Source: VGCC01 sp044375955 (GTDB taxonomy: Bacteria > Actinomycetota > Actinomycetes > S36-B12). From it: a DNA stretch of 13,960 nt. Below, one piece after another: positions 1 through 6,201 of the stretch. The stretch spans positions 1 through 13,960 of the forward strand of contig JBILLS010000043.1 in NCBI GenBank assembly GCA_044375955.1, in the 5' to 3' direction. The position numbers and the translations under genes were made by a program. Position 1 is the first letter of the stretch. The number at the start of each line of letters is the position of its first letter. Below the pieces are notes generated by a model. That model worked only from the letters and a program-made list of their open reading frames with translations. It did not search any database and was not told the origin of the DNA.

Positions 1-23
1 AGTGACAACCGCGAGGAGAGACC

Positions 24-239
24 ATGTCAGTTCTGATTCTTTCGAAACTTCCCTGCACCACACACCGCATTGCGCGTCGATTTCGCGACGACGCCGGCTT
101 GACCACCGCGGAGTATGCGGTGGGAACGGTGGCAGTCGCCGGCCTCGGCGGGCTGCTCATCAAGTTGCTCACGAGCGATGCCGCCCGCGATCTGATCTGG
201 GGCGTCGTCCGGTCAGCCTTCAGTTCGATCTTCGGCTGA
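24..239 (+). CDS. DUF4244 small pilin-like protein (Flp/Tad locus)
   Basis: A 71-residue protein of the DUF4244 (Rv3656c-like) type, probably a small Flp-pilin-like subunit of a Tad system at the cell envelope. Residues 25-31 read GLTTAEY, which fits class IVb prepilin processing: cleavage after Gly25, with Glu at +5 (E30) and Tyr at +6 (Y31). One hydrophobic segment follows at about 32-50. The start is ATG at 24 behind GAGGAGAG, a good ribosome binding site. A TGA at 3-5 could be the end of an upstream pilus assembly gene, but only five bases are visible. The next gene starts 2 nt after this stop, so the two are very probably co-transcribed. The family assignment is from recall of the motif; pilus assembly is inferred from the two TadE-like genes that follow. 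Confidence 0.85.
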   Translation: MSVLILSKLPCTTHRIARRFRDDAGLTTAEYAVGTVAVAGLGGLLIKLLTSDAARDLIWGVVRSAFSSIFG

Positions 240-241
240 GC

Positions 242-643
242 ATGACCCCTCTACTCATCGGCTGCCGCACCCGCCCCCGGTGCGGCAGCCGATGGCTGTT
301 CAGAGACGACGGTTCGACCACGCTCGAGACCGCCATCGTCATCCCCCTGCTCACCGCGATCGCGGCTGCGTTCCTGGGGATCCTCGGCTGGGCGTGGGGC
401 GGCTTCACGGCGGGGACGGCGGTCCAGGAGGCGGCCCGGGCGGTCGCCCGCGGGGATGACCAGTGGATGGTGCACCAGCACCTTCAGTCGGCGCTGCCGG
501 AGGCACGCATCTATTGGAGTGTCACGGATACCGAGGTGCGCATCCGCGTGGAGACGCAGACTTGGGTGCGCAACGCCGTCCTCGGTGACCGCTGGCAGAC
601 CGTCGTGCAGGAGGCCACGGCGCCGCGGGAGTGGTCGGGATGA
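242..643 (+). CDS. TadE-like pseudopilin (Rv3655c-like)
   Basis: A 133-residue TadE-family protein. The region GSTTLETAIVIPLL (residues 24-37) is the TadE signature: a glycine, a small polar stretch, Glu29 at +5, then a hydrophobic helix to about residue 53. After it comes a soluble domain with conserved-looking AVQEAARAVARG. TadE proteins are minor pseudopilins that help assemble Flp pili in other bacteria. The frame stays open upstream to base 2, but ATG 242 is preferred: it follows the DUF4244 stop by 2 nt and gives a normal TadE length. There is no strong ribosome binding site, so translation is probably coupled to the previous gene. The stop overlaps the next start as ATGA (640-643). Confidence 0.85.
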   Translation: MTPLLIGCRTRPRCGSRWLFRDDGSTTLETAIVIPLLTAIAAAFLGILGWAWGGFTAGTAVQEAARAVARGDDQWMVHQHLQSALPEARIYWSVTDTEVRIRVETQTWVRNAVLGDRWQTVVQEATAPREWSG

Positions 644-1005
644 ACATGCGCGACGACCGAGGGAGTGCCACGGTCTGGACTTTGGCCCTCATGACCGTTC
701 TTCTTGTTGCCGGATGCCTGGCAATGACCGTCGCGCAGATCGCGCTGGCACGTCAGCGCCTCTCCTCCGCTGCGGATCTCGCCGCCCTCGCCGCGGCGCA
801 GCAACCAGCGACCGGGTGTGCGCGGGCGGCTCACTTCGCGAACGCCAACGGTGTCGGGTTCGGCTCCTGTCACTTCGATGGAGTGGACCACTGGATCGAG
901 GTGTGGCTACCCGCTCCGACGCTCGCGGTGCGCATGGCCGCACTCTTCGGTGAACGGGCGCCGGACCTCCGAGCAATCTCGCGCGCGGGACCTGCGATCT
1001 GGTAG
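640..1005 (+). CDS. Rv3654c-type TadE-like protein (helicase/secretion neighbourhood family)
   Basis: A 121-residue protein matching the actinobacterial family described as the helicase/secretion-neighbourhood TadE-like protein (TIGR03816, Rv3654c type). The N-terminus DRGSATVW (residues 6-13) resembles the TadE site but has Trp where TadE has Glu, as I recall for this family. A transmembrane helix spans about 12-35, followed by RQRLSSAADLAALAAA, typical of TadE/TadG-like proteins. The start is set at ATG 640, overlapping the preceding stop (ATGA) with GGGAG 8 nt upstream; GTG 631 and ATG 646 are alternatives. In many actinobacteria this gene lies near a DEAH helicase. Here that helicase is present but separated by the ribosomal-protein island. 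It converges on rpsN with a 32-nt gap and no visible terminator. Confidence 0.82.
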   Translation: MNMRDDRGSATVWTLALMTVLLVAGCLAMTVAQIALARQRLSSAADLAALAAAQQPATGCARAAHFANANGVGFGSCHFDGVDHWIEVWLPAPTLAVRMAALFGERAPDLRAISRAGPAIW

Positions 1006-1037
1006 CCAGGCGAGACATCATGACTAGCCCGCACTAC

Positions 1038-1340
1038 CTACCACGAGGACTTGGTCACTCCGGGGAGTTCCCCTCGATGGGCCATCTCACGAACATTGAT
1101 CCTGGAGAGCCCGAAGAAGCGGAGATGGCCGCGGGGGCGGCCATCTTTGGCATCGCGATTTCGAATTCGCGTAGGACTCGCATCGCGGGGCAGCCGTGCG
1201 ATCGCTGCTAACACCGCGCGGCGCTCCGACTCTGTAGTCGCACGTTTCAGCTCTTGCTTGAGCTGCTTCCGGCGCTCATCGTTCCGTGCCGCCACGAGCT
1301 TCCGCCTCTCGTTGGCCACGATCTTCGACTTCTTTGCCAT
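1038..1340 (-). CDS. rpsN: Alternative 30S ribosomal protein uS14, zinc-independent form
   Basis: A 100-residue uS14 of the long, cysteine-free type. The diagnostic C-terminal block includes LPRDASPTRIRNRDAKDGRP followed by RGHLRFFGLSRINVREMAHR, which contacts 16S rRNA in the small-subunit head. The zinc form is about 61 residues with two CxxC pairs; this protein has no cysteine. It is last in the three-gene left arm rpmB-rpmG-rpsN. Its ATG (1340-1338) overlaps the rpmG stop by one base (TAATG), so translation is coupled. Expression is inferred to be Zur-repressed from the shared operator near 1794, letting this copy replace a zinc-binding S14 when zinc is scarce. Identity is certain; the zinc role is inferred from the missing cysteines and the neighbours. 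Confidence 0.96.
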   Translation of the reverse strand: MAKKSKIVANERRKLVAARNDERRKQLKQELKRATTESERRAVLAAIARLPRDASPTRIRNRDAKDGRPRGHLRFFGLSRINVREMAHRGELPGVTKSSW

Positions 1341-1510
1341 TAGCGATCCTCTCGGAACTCTGCATGTTGGCGGGCAACAGGGTCGTACTTGCGCAGAACG
1401 AGGCGATCAGGGTCATTCCGCCGATTCTTCCGAGTGACGTAGGTGTAGCCGGTCCCCAGTGTGGAGCGCATCTTGATGATCGGTCGGACGTCCTTGCTCT
1501 TGGAAGCCAT
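1340..1510 (-). CDS. rpmG: Alternative 50S ribosomal protein bL33, zinc-independent form
   Basis: A 56-residue bL33. It begins MASKSKDVRPIIKMRSTLGT and continues GYTYVTRKNRRNDPDRLVLR then KYDPVARQHAEFRE, the standard L33 fold. Zinc-type L33 carries two CxxC pairs; this one has no cysteine. The gene lies between rpmB and rpsN with one-base TAATG overlaps on both sides (1510-1512 and 1340-1342). That tight coupling should keep the three subunits stoichiometric. It has no ribosome binding site of its own beyond the purine-rich end of rpmB, which fits termination-reinitiation. The identity comes from my own translation of the minus strand. Confidence 0.95.
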   Translation of the reverse strand: MASKSKDVRPIIKMRSTLGTGYTYVTRKNRRNDPDRLVLRKYDPVARQHAEFREDR

Positions 1511-1746
1511 TAGACGCGTCCGTCCCGCGCGATGATGTCTGCCACGACGGATTCGATTCCCCGTTGGTCGATTGTCTTGATTCCGCGGGCACTCACAGTG
1601 AGCGTCACGTTCTTGCCGAGACTGGGCACCCAGTAGGTCTTGCGTTGGATGTTGACGTTAAAGCGCCGCTTGGACCGGCGATGAGAATGCGAGATGGTGT
1701 GACCGAATCTGGGCGTTGCCCCGGTCACCTGACACACACGGGCCAT
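1510..1746 (-). CDS. rpmB: Alternative 50S ribosomal protein bL28, zinc-independent form
   Basis: A 78-residue bL28: MARVCQVTGATPRFGHTISH, then SHRRSKRRFNVNIQRKTYWV, and the LTVSARGIKTIDQRGI core. It resembles the E. coli zinc-free type: the VCQVTG start has a single cysteine where the zinc type has CxxC. The frame stays open to 1785, but ATG 1746 is the true start. It lies 4-5 nt behind AAGGAGGA on the minus strand, and the family starts exactly here; the extra 13 residues would run into the operator region. It is the first gene of the left arm, with the leader containing the Zur-like palindrome about 40 nt upstream. Identity is firm. Confidence 0.96.
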   Translation of the reverse strand: MARVCQVTGATPRFGHTISHSHRRSKRRFNVNIQRKTYWVPSLGKNVTLTVSARGIKTIDQRGIESVVADIIARDGRV

Positions 1747-1779
1747 GAGCTCCTCCTTCGGTCGAGTGGACCAGCTGAC

Positions 1780-1809
1780 TTGCAAACGAAAATCATTGTC
1801 GTTTAGGAT
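1780..1809 (+). promoter_or_regulatory. Candidate promoter of rpmE2-mrf-rpmF-rpsR2-rpmJ2
   Basis: TTGCAA (1780-1785) and TAGGAT (1804-1809) are separated by 18 nt, a good fit to an actinobacterial housekeeping promoter. The predicted transcript starts near 1816, leaving about 32 nt before rpmE2. The Zur-like palindrome fills the whole spacer, so bound repressor would block polymerase directly. Confidence 0.6.
1784..1804. promoter_or_regulatory. Zur-box-like operator between divergent ribosomal-protein arms
   Basis: The core aacgaaaatcattgtcgtt (1785-1803) is a near-perfect inverted repeat centred on base 1794. Sixteen of its 19 positions match its reverse complement, and one more A/T pair extends it to 21 nt. 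It closely resembles the actinobacterial Zur consensus as I recall it (TGAAAATCATTTTCA-like). It is the only operator-like palindrome I see between rpmB and rpmE2, so one site may repress both arms. Zur binding is inferred; the palindrome is directly visible. Confidence 0.8.
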
Positions 1810-1837
1810 AGGGTATCGAGGAGTTGGGTGTACACAA
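1810..1837 (-). promoter_or_regulatory. Weak candidate promoter of rpmB-rpmG-rpsN
   Basis: On the minus strand TTGTGT (1837-1832) and TACCCT (1815-1810) are 16 nt apart, which would start transcription near 1803 inside the palindrome. The match is mediocre and another -10 could be used. It is offered because the left arm needs a promoter in this 100-nt interval. Confidence 0.3.
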
Positions 1838-1847
1838 GGGGTAGCGC

Positions 1848-2102
1848 ATGAAGAGGGATATCCATCCGGACTACGGTCCTGTCGCCTTTCGAGACATCGC
1901 CACAGGCAAGGTCTTCGTAACCCGTTCCACGCTCGTGTCGCGCGCTCCGGGGCGCACGATCACGGTGGATGGGACGGAGATCCCAGTATTCGACGTGGAT
2001 ATCACAAGCGACAGCCATCCATTTTGGACGGGTCAAGCCCGCGTTATTGACTCCGAGGGTCGAGTGCAGGCCTTCGAGCGGCGATATGGCGCACCCGCAT
2101 GA
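1848..2102 (+). CDS. rpmE2: Alternative 50S ribosomal protein bL31, type B (zinc-independent)
   Basis: An 84-residue type B bL31. The start MKRDIHPDYGPVAFRD and the blocks FDVDITSDSHPFWTG and RVQAFERRYG are diagnostic. Type A L31 carries zinc-binding cysteines; this protein has none. L31 sits at the intersubunit bridge of the 70S ribosome, and type B replaces type A under zinc limitation in several bacteria. The start is ATG 1848 behind AGGGGTAG. It is the first gene of the right arm, about 32 nt behind the candidate Zur-controlled promoter. Its stop overlaps the start of the GTPase-like gene as ATGA (2099-2102), so the two are translationally coupled. Confidence 0.96.
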   Translation: MKRDIHPDYGPVAFRDIATGKVFVTRSTLVSRAPGRTITVDGTEIPVFDVDITSDSHPFWTGQARVIDSEGRVQAFERRYGAPA

Positions 2103-3172
2103 GAAAGCCACTCGCGGTGGTCACAGGCATTGATCATTTCGCGATGGACAGCGTCCTGATGTCACTGGTTCTCGACCTGCCGGCCGCTGTTGCCATCCGG
2201 CACACCATCGACCCTGTCGCGCAAGTGCTGACCCGGACCGTGAGTTCGGCGATGGGCGTGCTGGAGAAGGTGGACATCGATCTCGAGCATGCCTGTGTCG
2301 GGTGCGCCATCCGCGAGGACATAGTCCCGACGATCGTTCGATTGGCCCGTCAAGACGAATGGTCCTACATAGTCGCCGGGCTGCCCCTGTCCGCCGAGGC
2401 TGATCACTTAGCGCACGTCCTCACGCGCGATGCTCGAGTGGCCCGATACGTGCGACTCGCATCCGTTCTTGCGGCCGTTACGCCAGACGAGACTCTCGAT
2501 ACGCTCCTGTCTCCGACTCTCCTCAGCGAGCGAGGCATCAATACAGGTCCCGGAGATGAGCGAGGAATCGGTGAGACTGCATGCTCGCAAGTGGAGTATG
2601 CGGACATCGTCGTGGCCACCACCCAGGATTCGCATGCCATCGACTTCATGAGGGCATTGGCTCGCCCAGGAGCCCAGGTGGTCCAGGCTTTCGAAAACCT
2701 CGTCTCTGAGTCGGTCATGCAGACACGCCACGTCAGCTCGGACGCCCAGGCGTGGAGAACGCCCATGTCCGCCACCCCACTTCCCGCGGGGGATCTCGGC
2801 CATGCCTGGCGCATGGATCTTCACTCGCCTCGCGCCTTCCACCCTGAGCGGCTCATGGAGTGCATGGAGGACCTTGCGGGCGGGCGCTTCCGGTCTCGAG
2901 GCTGCTTCTGGGTTCCCACTCGACCCACCATGGCGAATGCGTGGGAGGGCACCTCCGGACAGGTCAGCATTGGTCAACACGCGACGTGGGGTTCGGGATC
3001 ACCTTTGACGCGACTCGTCCTGACCGGAGTGGATGGGGTTCCGCCGGGATTGTTCGAGGTCTTTACCAGCATGCTGCTCTCGACGAATGAAGCGGCTTTG
3101 GACGCGAGTGCGTGGAGCCTGGCAGAAGACGGTCTTGAACCCTGGCTCGGCGAAATTCACCGAGCTGCGTGA
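2099..3172 (+). CDS. COG0523/CobW-family GTPase-like protein, Mrf-type ribosome remodelling factor
   Basis: A 357-residue COG0523 protein of the actinobacterial group containing mycobacterial Mrf (Rv0106 type), which acts with zinc-free ribosomal proteins and recruits the hibernation factor to ribosomes. Seen here: an N-terminal Rossmann-like part; DLEHACVGCAIRED with Cys66 and Cys69, the metal-site region of the family; and a CobW_C-like C-terminal part with FHPERL (247-252), RSRGCFWVPTRP (265-276) and AWSLAEDGLEPW (338-349). Oddly, the P-loop position (VTGIDHFAMDS, 8-18) has no GKS/T, and the base-recognition position reads ATTQD (173-177) rather than NKxD, so GTP hydrolysis is doubtful. 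As I recall, the Mrf group shows similar loss. It is coupled to rpmE2 by ATGA and lies 12 nt before rpmF. The role is inferred from family and operon; a metallochaperone is the alternative. Confidence 0.82.
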   Translation: MRKPLAVVTGIDHFAMDSVLMSLVLDLPAAVAIRHTIDPVAQVLTRTVSSAMGVLEKVDIDLEHACVGCAIREDIVPTIVRLARQDEWSYIVAGLPLSAEADHLAHVLTRDARVARYVRLASVLAAVTPDETLDTLLSPTLLSERGINTGPGDERGIGETACSQVEYADIVVATTQDSHAIDFMRALARPGAQVVQAFENLVSESVMQTRHVSSDAQAWRTPMSATPLPAGDLGHAWRMDLHSPRAFHPERLMECMEDLAGGRFRSRGCFWVPTRPTMANAWEGTSGQVSIGQHATWGSGSPLTRLVLTGVDGVPPGLFEVFTSMLLSTNEAALDASAWSLAEDGLEPWLGEIHRAA

Positions 3173-3184
3173 AAGGAAGAAGTT

Positions 3185-3361
3185 ATGCCAGTTCCGAAAC
3201 GAAGAATGTCACGCAGCCGGACGCGTCATAGGCGAGCCCAGTGGTCTGCCGTGGCTCCACGTCTGGTTCCCGTGACGATTCGCGGCCGCGAGTATCGCAT
3301 CCCTCGGCGATTGCTGAAGGCAGTCCGTCTAGGCCATATCGATCCCGACACCCTCACGTAG
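3185..3361 (+). CDS. rpmF: Alternative 50S ribosomal protein bL32, zinc-independent form
   Basis: A 58-residue bL32, translated by hand. It begins MPVPKRRMSRSRTRHRRAQW, the standard L32 N-terminus, and continues with APRLVPVTIRGREYRIPRRL. The second half of zinc-type L32 has paired cysteines; here that region contains none. The start is ATG 3185, about 4-5 nt behind GAAAGGAAG, a good ribosome binding site. It lies 12 nt after the GTPase-like gene and 9 nt before rpsR2. The gene uses AGA, AGG and CTA codons, which are rare in the flanking high-GC genes. Together with its neighbours this suggests a base composition unlike the surrounding chromosome. Confidence 0.93.
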   Translation: MPVPKRRMSRSRTRHRRAQWSAVAPRLVPVTIRGREYRIPRRLLKAVRLGHIDPDTLT

Positions 3362-3370
3362 GAGGTCCGT

Positions 3371-3628
3371 GTGCAACGCAAGCGAAGAGTTGACGTCGAG
3401 GTCAAGCGATCGGGAAGGTCTCCCCTTATCCCCCCGAACGTGACACAGATCGACTTCAAGGATGTGGAACTACTCCGGAAATTCATTTCGGATCGAGGAA
3501 AGATCCGCTCGCGTGCTGTAACGGGAGTCAGCGTGCATCAGCAGCGTCTCGTGGCAAAGGCCATTAAGAACGCGCGCGAGATGGCTCTGCTTCCATACGC
3601 TGGACGTATTCCAGGCGGACGGCATTGA
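3371..3628 (+). CDS. rpsR2: Alternative 30S ribosomal protein bS18, zinc-independent form
   Basis: An 85-residue bS18. The conserved core is present: IDFKDVELLRKFISDRGKI followed by the RSRAVTGVSVHQQ and AIKNAREMALLPY blocks. S18 binds S6 on the small-subunit platform. Zinc-binding S18 paralogues have N-terminal cysteines; this one has none. The start is GTG 3371, directly supported by GGAGG at 3361-3365, which overlaps the end of the rpmF stop codon; no in-frame ATG gives a full-length S18. It is followed after 10 nt by rpmJ2. Identity is firm. Confidence 0.95.
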   Translation: MQRKRRVDVEVKRSGRSPLIPPNVTQIDFKDVELLRKFISDRGKIRSRAVTGVSVHQQRLVAKAIKNAREMALLPYAGRIPGGRH

Positions 3629-3638
3629 GGGGAGTGAA

Positions 3639-3761
3639 ATGAAAGTACGAGCGTCTCTGAAGTCTCTGGCGCGACAACCAGGTGCCCAGGTCGTCAAGCG
3701 CCGGGGACGCGTCTACGTCATCAATAAGAAGAACCCCCGCATGAAGGGAAGGCAGGGCTGA
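3639..3761 (+). CDS. rpmJ2: Alternative 50S ribosomal protein bL36, type B (YkgO-like, zinc-independent)
   Basis: A 40-residue bL36 of the YkgO type, found by translating by hand because it is very short. It begins MKVRASLKSLARQPGAQVVK and continues RRGRVYVINKKNPRMKGRQG, close to E. coli YkgO. Zinc-type L36 has a CCHC site; this one has no cysteine or histidine. The start is ATG 3639 behind GGGGAGTG. It is the last gene of the right arm and converges on the helicase gene; in the 80-nt gap (3762-3841) I see no convincing hairpin terminator. In E. coli and other bacteria ykgM (L31) and ykgO (L36) are Zur-controlled partners, which fits rpmE2 in the same operon. Confidence 0.95.
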   Translation: MKVRASLKSLARQPGAQVVKRRGRVYVINKKNPRMKGRQG

Positions 3762-3841
3762 TCGCAGTCCGTGCCAGCACTTGGGCTAGCCGCACCACTG
3801 ACGGGCTCGTGAGCGAATGATGTGAGATGCACACCGCAACG

Positions 3842-6034
3842 TCACGCAGACTTCGCACTAGGAGGGTCAGGGGCGCTAGCCAGGAGAACGCTCAGGGCTC
3901 GTACGGCGCCCCACTTGTTGAGCGGGTCATTTCCGTTGCCGCACTTCGGTGACTGGATGCATCCGGGGCAGCCGTCCTCACATGCACATCCGAGGATCGC
4001 CTCGCGAGTGGCGGTGAGCCATTCGGACGCGACGTCGAACCCGTGGTCGGCGAAGCCCGCCCCACCCGGATGCCCGTCGTAAATGAAGATCGTCGCGGTG
4101 CCGGTGTCGGGGTGTGCGGCGGTGGAGACTCCGCCGATGTCCCAGCGGTCGCAAGTGGCGAACAGCGGCAGCATCCCGATGGCGGCGTGCTCAGCGCCGT
4201 GAACAGAACCCGGCGTGAGCGGATCGGTGACCCACTCCTGCGGGAGCGTCCACCACACCGCCTGCGTGCGCAGGATCCGTTCGGGTAGGTCGAGTGCTTC
4301 CTCTCCCAGGGTCTCGCCGCTGAGGCGGCGACGTTGGAAGGACACAACCTGGTTCGTGACGTCCACCCGACCCACATACATGGTCACGCCGGGACTCACG
4401 ATGTGTTCGCGCATCACATCCACGATGCGGATATCGCTGATGTCCCGGGCGATCGTGGTGTAGTCGACATCCTCCACCCGGGCGAAGGCAACCGAATCAA
4501 CGAGATCCAACTCCGTTACGACGTGCGTGATCCCCTGGTGCACGTAGACCGCACCGGTGTGGACGGAAGTGTGCGCAGCACCCGCATCCACCGTTCCCAG
4601 AAGGCGTCCGGTCCCCACCTCCACGACACGCACCTCGGGTGCACCGGTCCCGCGCAAGGTCGTGTCGCGGTGGGGTGCATGGCGGTGGGTCCAGAACCAC
4701 CCCGTGGGACGGCGACGGAGTAACCCTTGTTCCACGAGTTCCGCGACGACATCGGCGCTACCGGTGGAGAACACATCGGTGAGATCCGCTGGTGTCAGTG
4801 GCACCTCTGCCGCGGCGCAACACAGGTGCGGGGCGAGTACGGCTGGATTCGCCGGGTCGAAGACCGACGACTCCACAGGTGCGTCGAGCAGTGTCTCGGG
4901 ATGGTGCACCACGTAACGGTCAAGAGGGTCATCACGCGCGATGAAGTGGACGAGCGCGGGTGTGCTTGCCCGACCAGCGCGACCGAATTGCTGCCACACC
5001 GACGCTCGGGTCCCTGGCCAGCCCGCGGTGATCACGGAATCGAGTCCGGTGATGTCGATGCCCAATTCGAGTGCGGACGTCGCGGCCATGCCGATGATCC
5101 CCCCGCTACGGAGTTGTCGCTCCAGTGCGCGCCGTTCCTCCGGGAGATATCCGCCGCGATACGCGGCGATGCGCGGATCGTCGGTGCGCTGCTGCGCCCG
5201 CATCGCCGCGTACTCGACACCGCGACGGCTGCGCACGAAAGCGACAGTGCTGACACCGGCGTCCACCTGATCCGCGAGCAGGTCGGCGGCGTAGGCGACG
5301 GCGGACATCTCCTCGCCGTCAGGCCCCTCGGGAGGGGTTCGTAAGACGATCGTGCGCTCGGGTGCGGGGGAGGTGTCGTCGTCGATCACGACGGTGGCGA
5401 GACCGGTGAGCCGTTGGGCGAATGTTCCGGGATCACCCATGGTCGCCGAGGCGAGAATGAACGTGGGTGTGCTGCGGTGGTGGGCGGCCACGCGGCGCAG
5501 GCGGCGCAGCACCTGGGACACGTGGGCGCCGAACACACCTCTATATACGTGTGCCTCATCTACCACGACGTAGGCGAGACGCCGCCAGAACCGCGACCAT
5601 GCCGCATGATCGGGAAGCAGCGAGTAATGCAGCATGTCCGGGTTCGTCAGGATCAACGACGCGTGAGCACGTGCCCACGATCGATGCTCCTGGGGCGAGT
5701 CCCCGTCCACCGTGGCAGCGCGCACCTCGGCGAGGGACCACTGCTCCCACGCTGCGAGCTGGTCCGCCGCCAGGGCCTTGGTCGGGGAGAGATAGAGAGC
5801 CGTCGCGCTGTCCCCGAGCGCGACGGCAACGGGCATTGCGTAGGCGAGGGTCTTTCCCGACGCTGTCCCGGTGGCGATCACCGTCGGGTTGCCGTGGTGG
5901 GCGGATTCTGCCGCTGCCACCTGGTGGCTCCACGGTTCGTGGCCCCAGGCCTGCCGGGCCTGCGCCGGTACCCAGGTGGGCCAGGCCGCATGGCGGGCCG
6001 ACCTGGCGGGTTGGGTGATGCGCACCTCGGTCAC
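3842..6034 (-). CDS. DEAH-box superfamily 2 helicase with DUF1998 cysteine cluster (SftH/MrfA-like)
   Basis: A 730-residue SF2 DNA helicase. In order: Walker A ATGTASGKT (54-62), DEAH (159-162), SAT (196-198), the motif V region SALELGIDI (320-328), motif VI QFGRAGR (349-355), then a C-terminal DUF1998-type cluster with Cys683, 685, 689, 692 and 698 before CGNGNDPLNK. This fits mycobacterial SftH, a 3'-to-5' translocase, and B. subtilis MrfA, a mitomycin-damage repair factor. It also fits TIGR03817, the helicase that usually neighbours the TadE-like genes at 24-1005. The start is GTG 6034: upstream codons in frame reach a stop with no ATG, GTG or TTG, and no ribosome binding site is visible, so a leaderless message or the in-frame GTG three codons later is possible. 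Substrate and damage role are inferred. Confidence 0.92.
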   Translation of the reverse strand: MTEVRITQPARSARHAAWPTWVPAQARQAWGHEPWSHQVAAAESAHHGNPTVIATGTASGKTLAYAMPVAVALGDSATALYLSPTKALAADQLAAWEQWSLAEVRAATVDGDSPQEHRSWARAHASLILTNPDMLHYSLLPDHAAWSRFWRRLAYVVVDEAHVYRGVFGAHVSQVLRRLRRVAAHHRSTPTFILASATMGDPGTFAQRLTGLATVVIDDDTSPAPERTIVLRTPPEGPDGEEMSAVAYAADLLADQVDAGVSTVAFVRSRRGVEYAAMRAQQRTDDPRIAAYRGGYLPEERRALERQLRSGGIIGMAATSALELGIDITGLDSVITAGWPGTRASVWQQFGRAGRASTPALVHFIARDDPLDRYVVHHPETLLDAPVESSVFDPANPAVLAPHLCCAAAEVPLTPADLTDVFSTGSADVVAELVEQGLLRRRPTGWFWTHRHAPHRDTTLRGTGAPEVRVVEVGTGRLLGTVDAGAAHTSVHTGAVYVHQGITHVVTELDLVDSVAFARVEDVDYTTIARDISDIRIVDVMREHIVSPGVTMYVGRVDVTNQVVSFQRRRLSGETLGEEALDLPERILRTQAVWWTLPQEWVTDPLTPGSVHGAEHAAIGMLPLFATCDRWDIGGVSTAAHPDTGTATIFIYDGHPGGAGFADHGFDVASEWLTATREAILGCACEDGCPGCIQSPKCGNGNDPLNKWGAVRALSVLLASAPDPPSAKSA

Positions 6035-6141
6035 GGCACCATTGTCGAGTGCCCATGTGACGTTGGGCTAAGCGCTTGCATCGCGGCCTGACCGGGACAT
6101 AGATCACATGAACCCCGACCCCGAGCCCCATGGCGCGTGAA

Positions 6142-6147
6142 TAGACT
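6142..6147 (+). promoter_or_regulatory. Candidate -10 element of hppA
   Basis: TAGACT, a common actinobacterial -10, lies about 55 nt upstream of the hppA start with TG two bases before it. No convincing -35 is present at 17-18 nt (the bases are accccg). The rest of the 167-nt gap to the helicase holds no gene. Confidence 0.45.
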
Positions 6148-6201
6148 CCACCGACCACGGCTTCGCGGGGGAGTGACCCCTGCGCGCTCAGAAGGAGACC
6201 C

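Noticed and set aside
2..241. Upstream extension of the TadE-like frame
   Set aside because: Its translation is Arg/His-rich, overlaps the DUF4244 gene throughout, and precedes a normal TadE start at 242.
1747..1785. N-terminal extension of bL28
   Set aside because: The family begins at MARVC, and a strong ribosome binding site sits directly before ATG 1746; the extension would overlap the promoter region.
2408..2980. 190-codon minus-strand open frame
   Set aside because: It is antisense to the COG0523 gene, which has clear family motifs and coupled starts; this frame has neither.
3783..3815. Possible terminator between rpmJ2 and the helicase
   Set aside because: Only short self-complementary words (GGCTAGCC, GCTCGTGAGC) are present, with no stable stem and no T-tract.
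4727..5344. 205-codon plus-strand open frame
   Set aside because: It is antisense to the conserved helicase core, including motifs V and VI; there is no recognisable domain.
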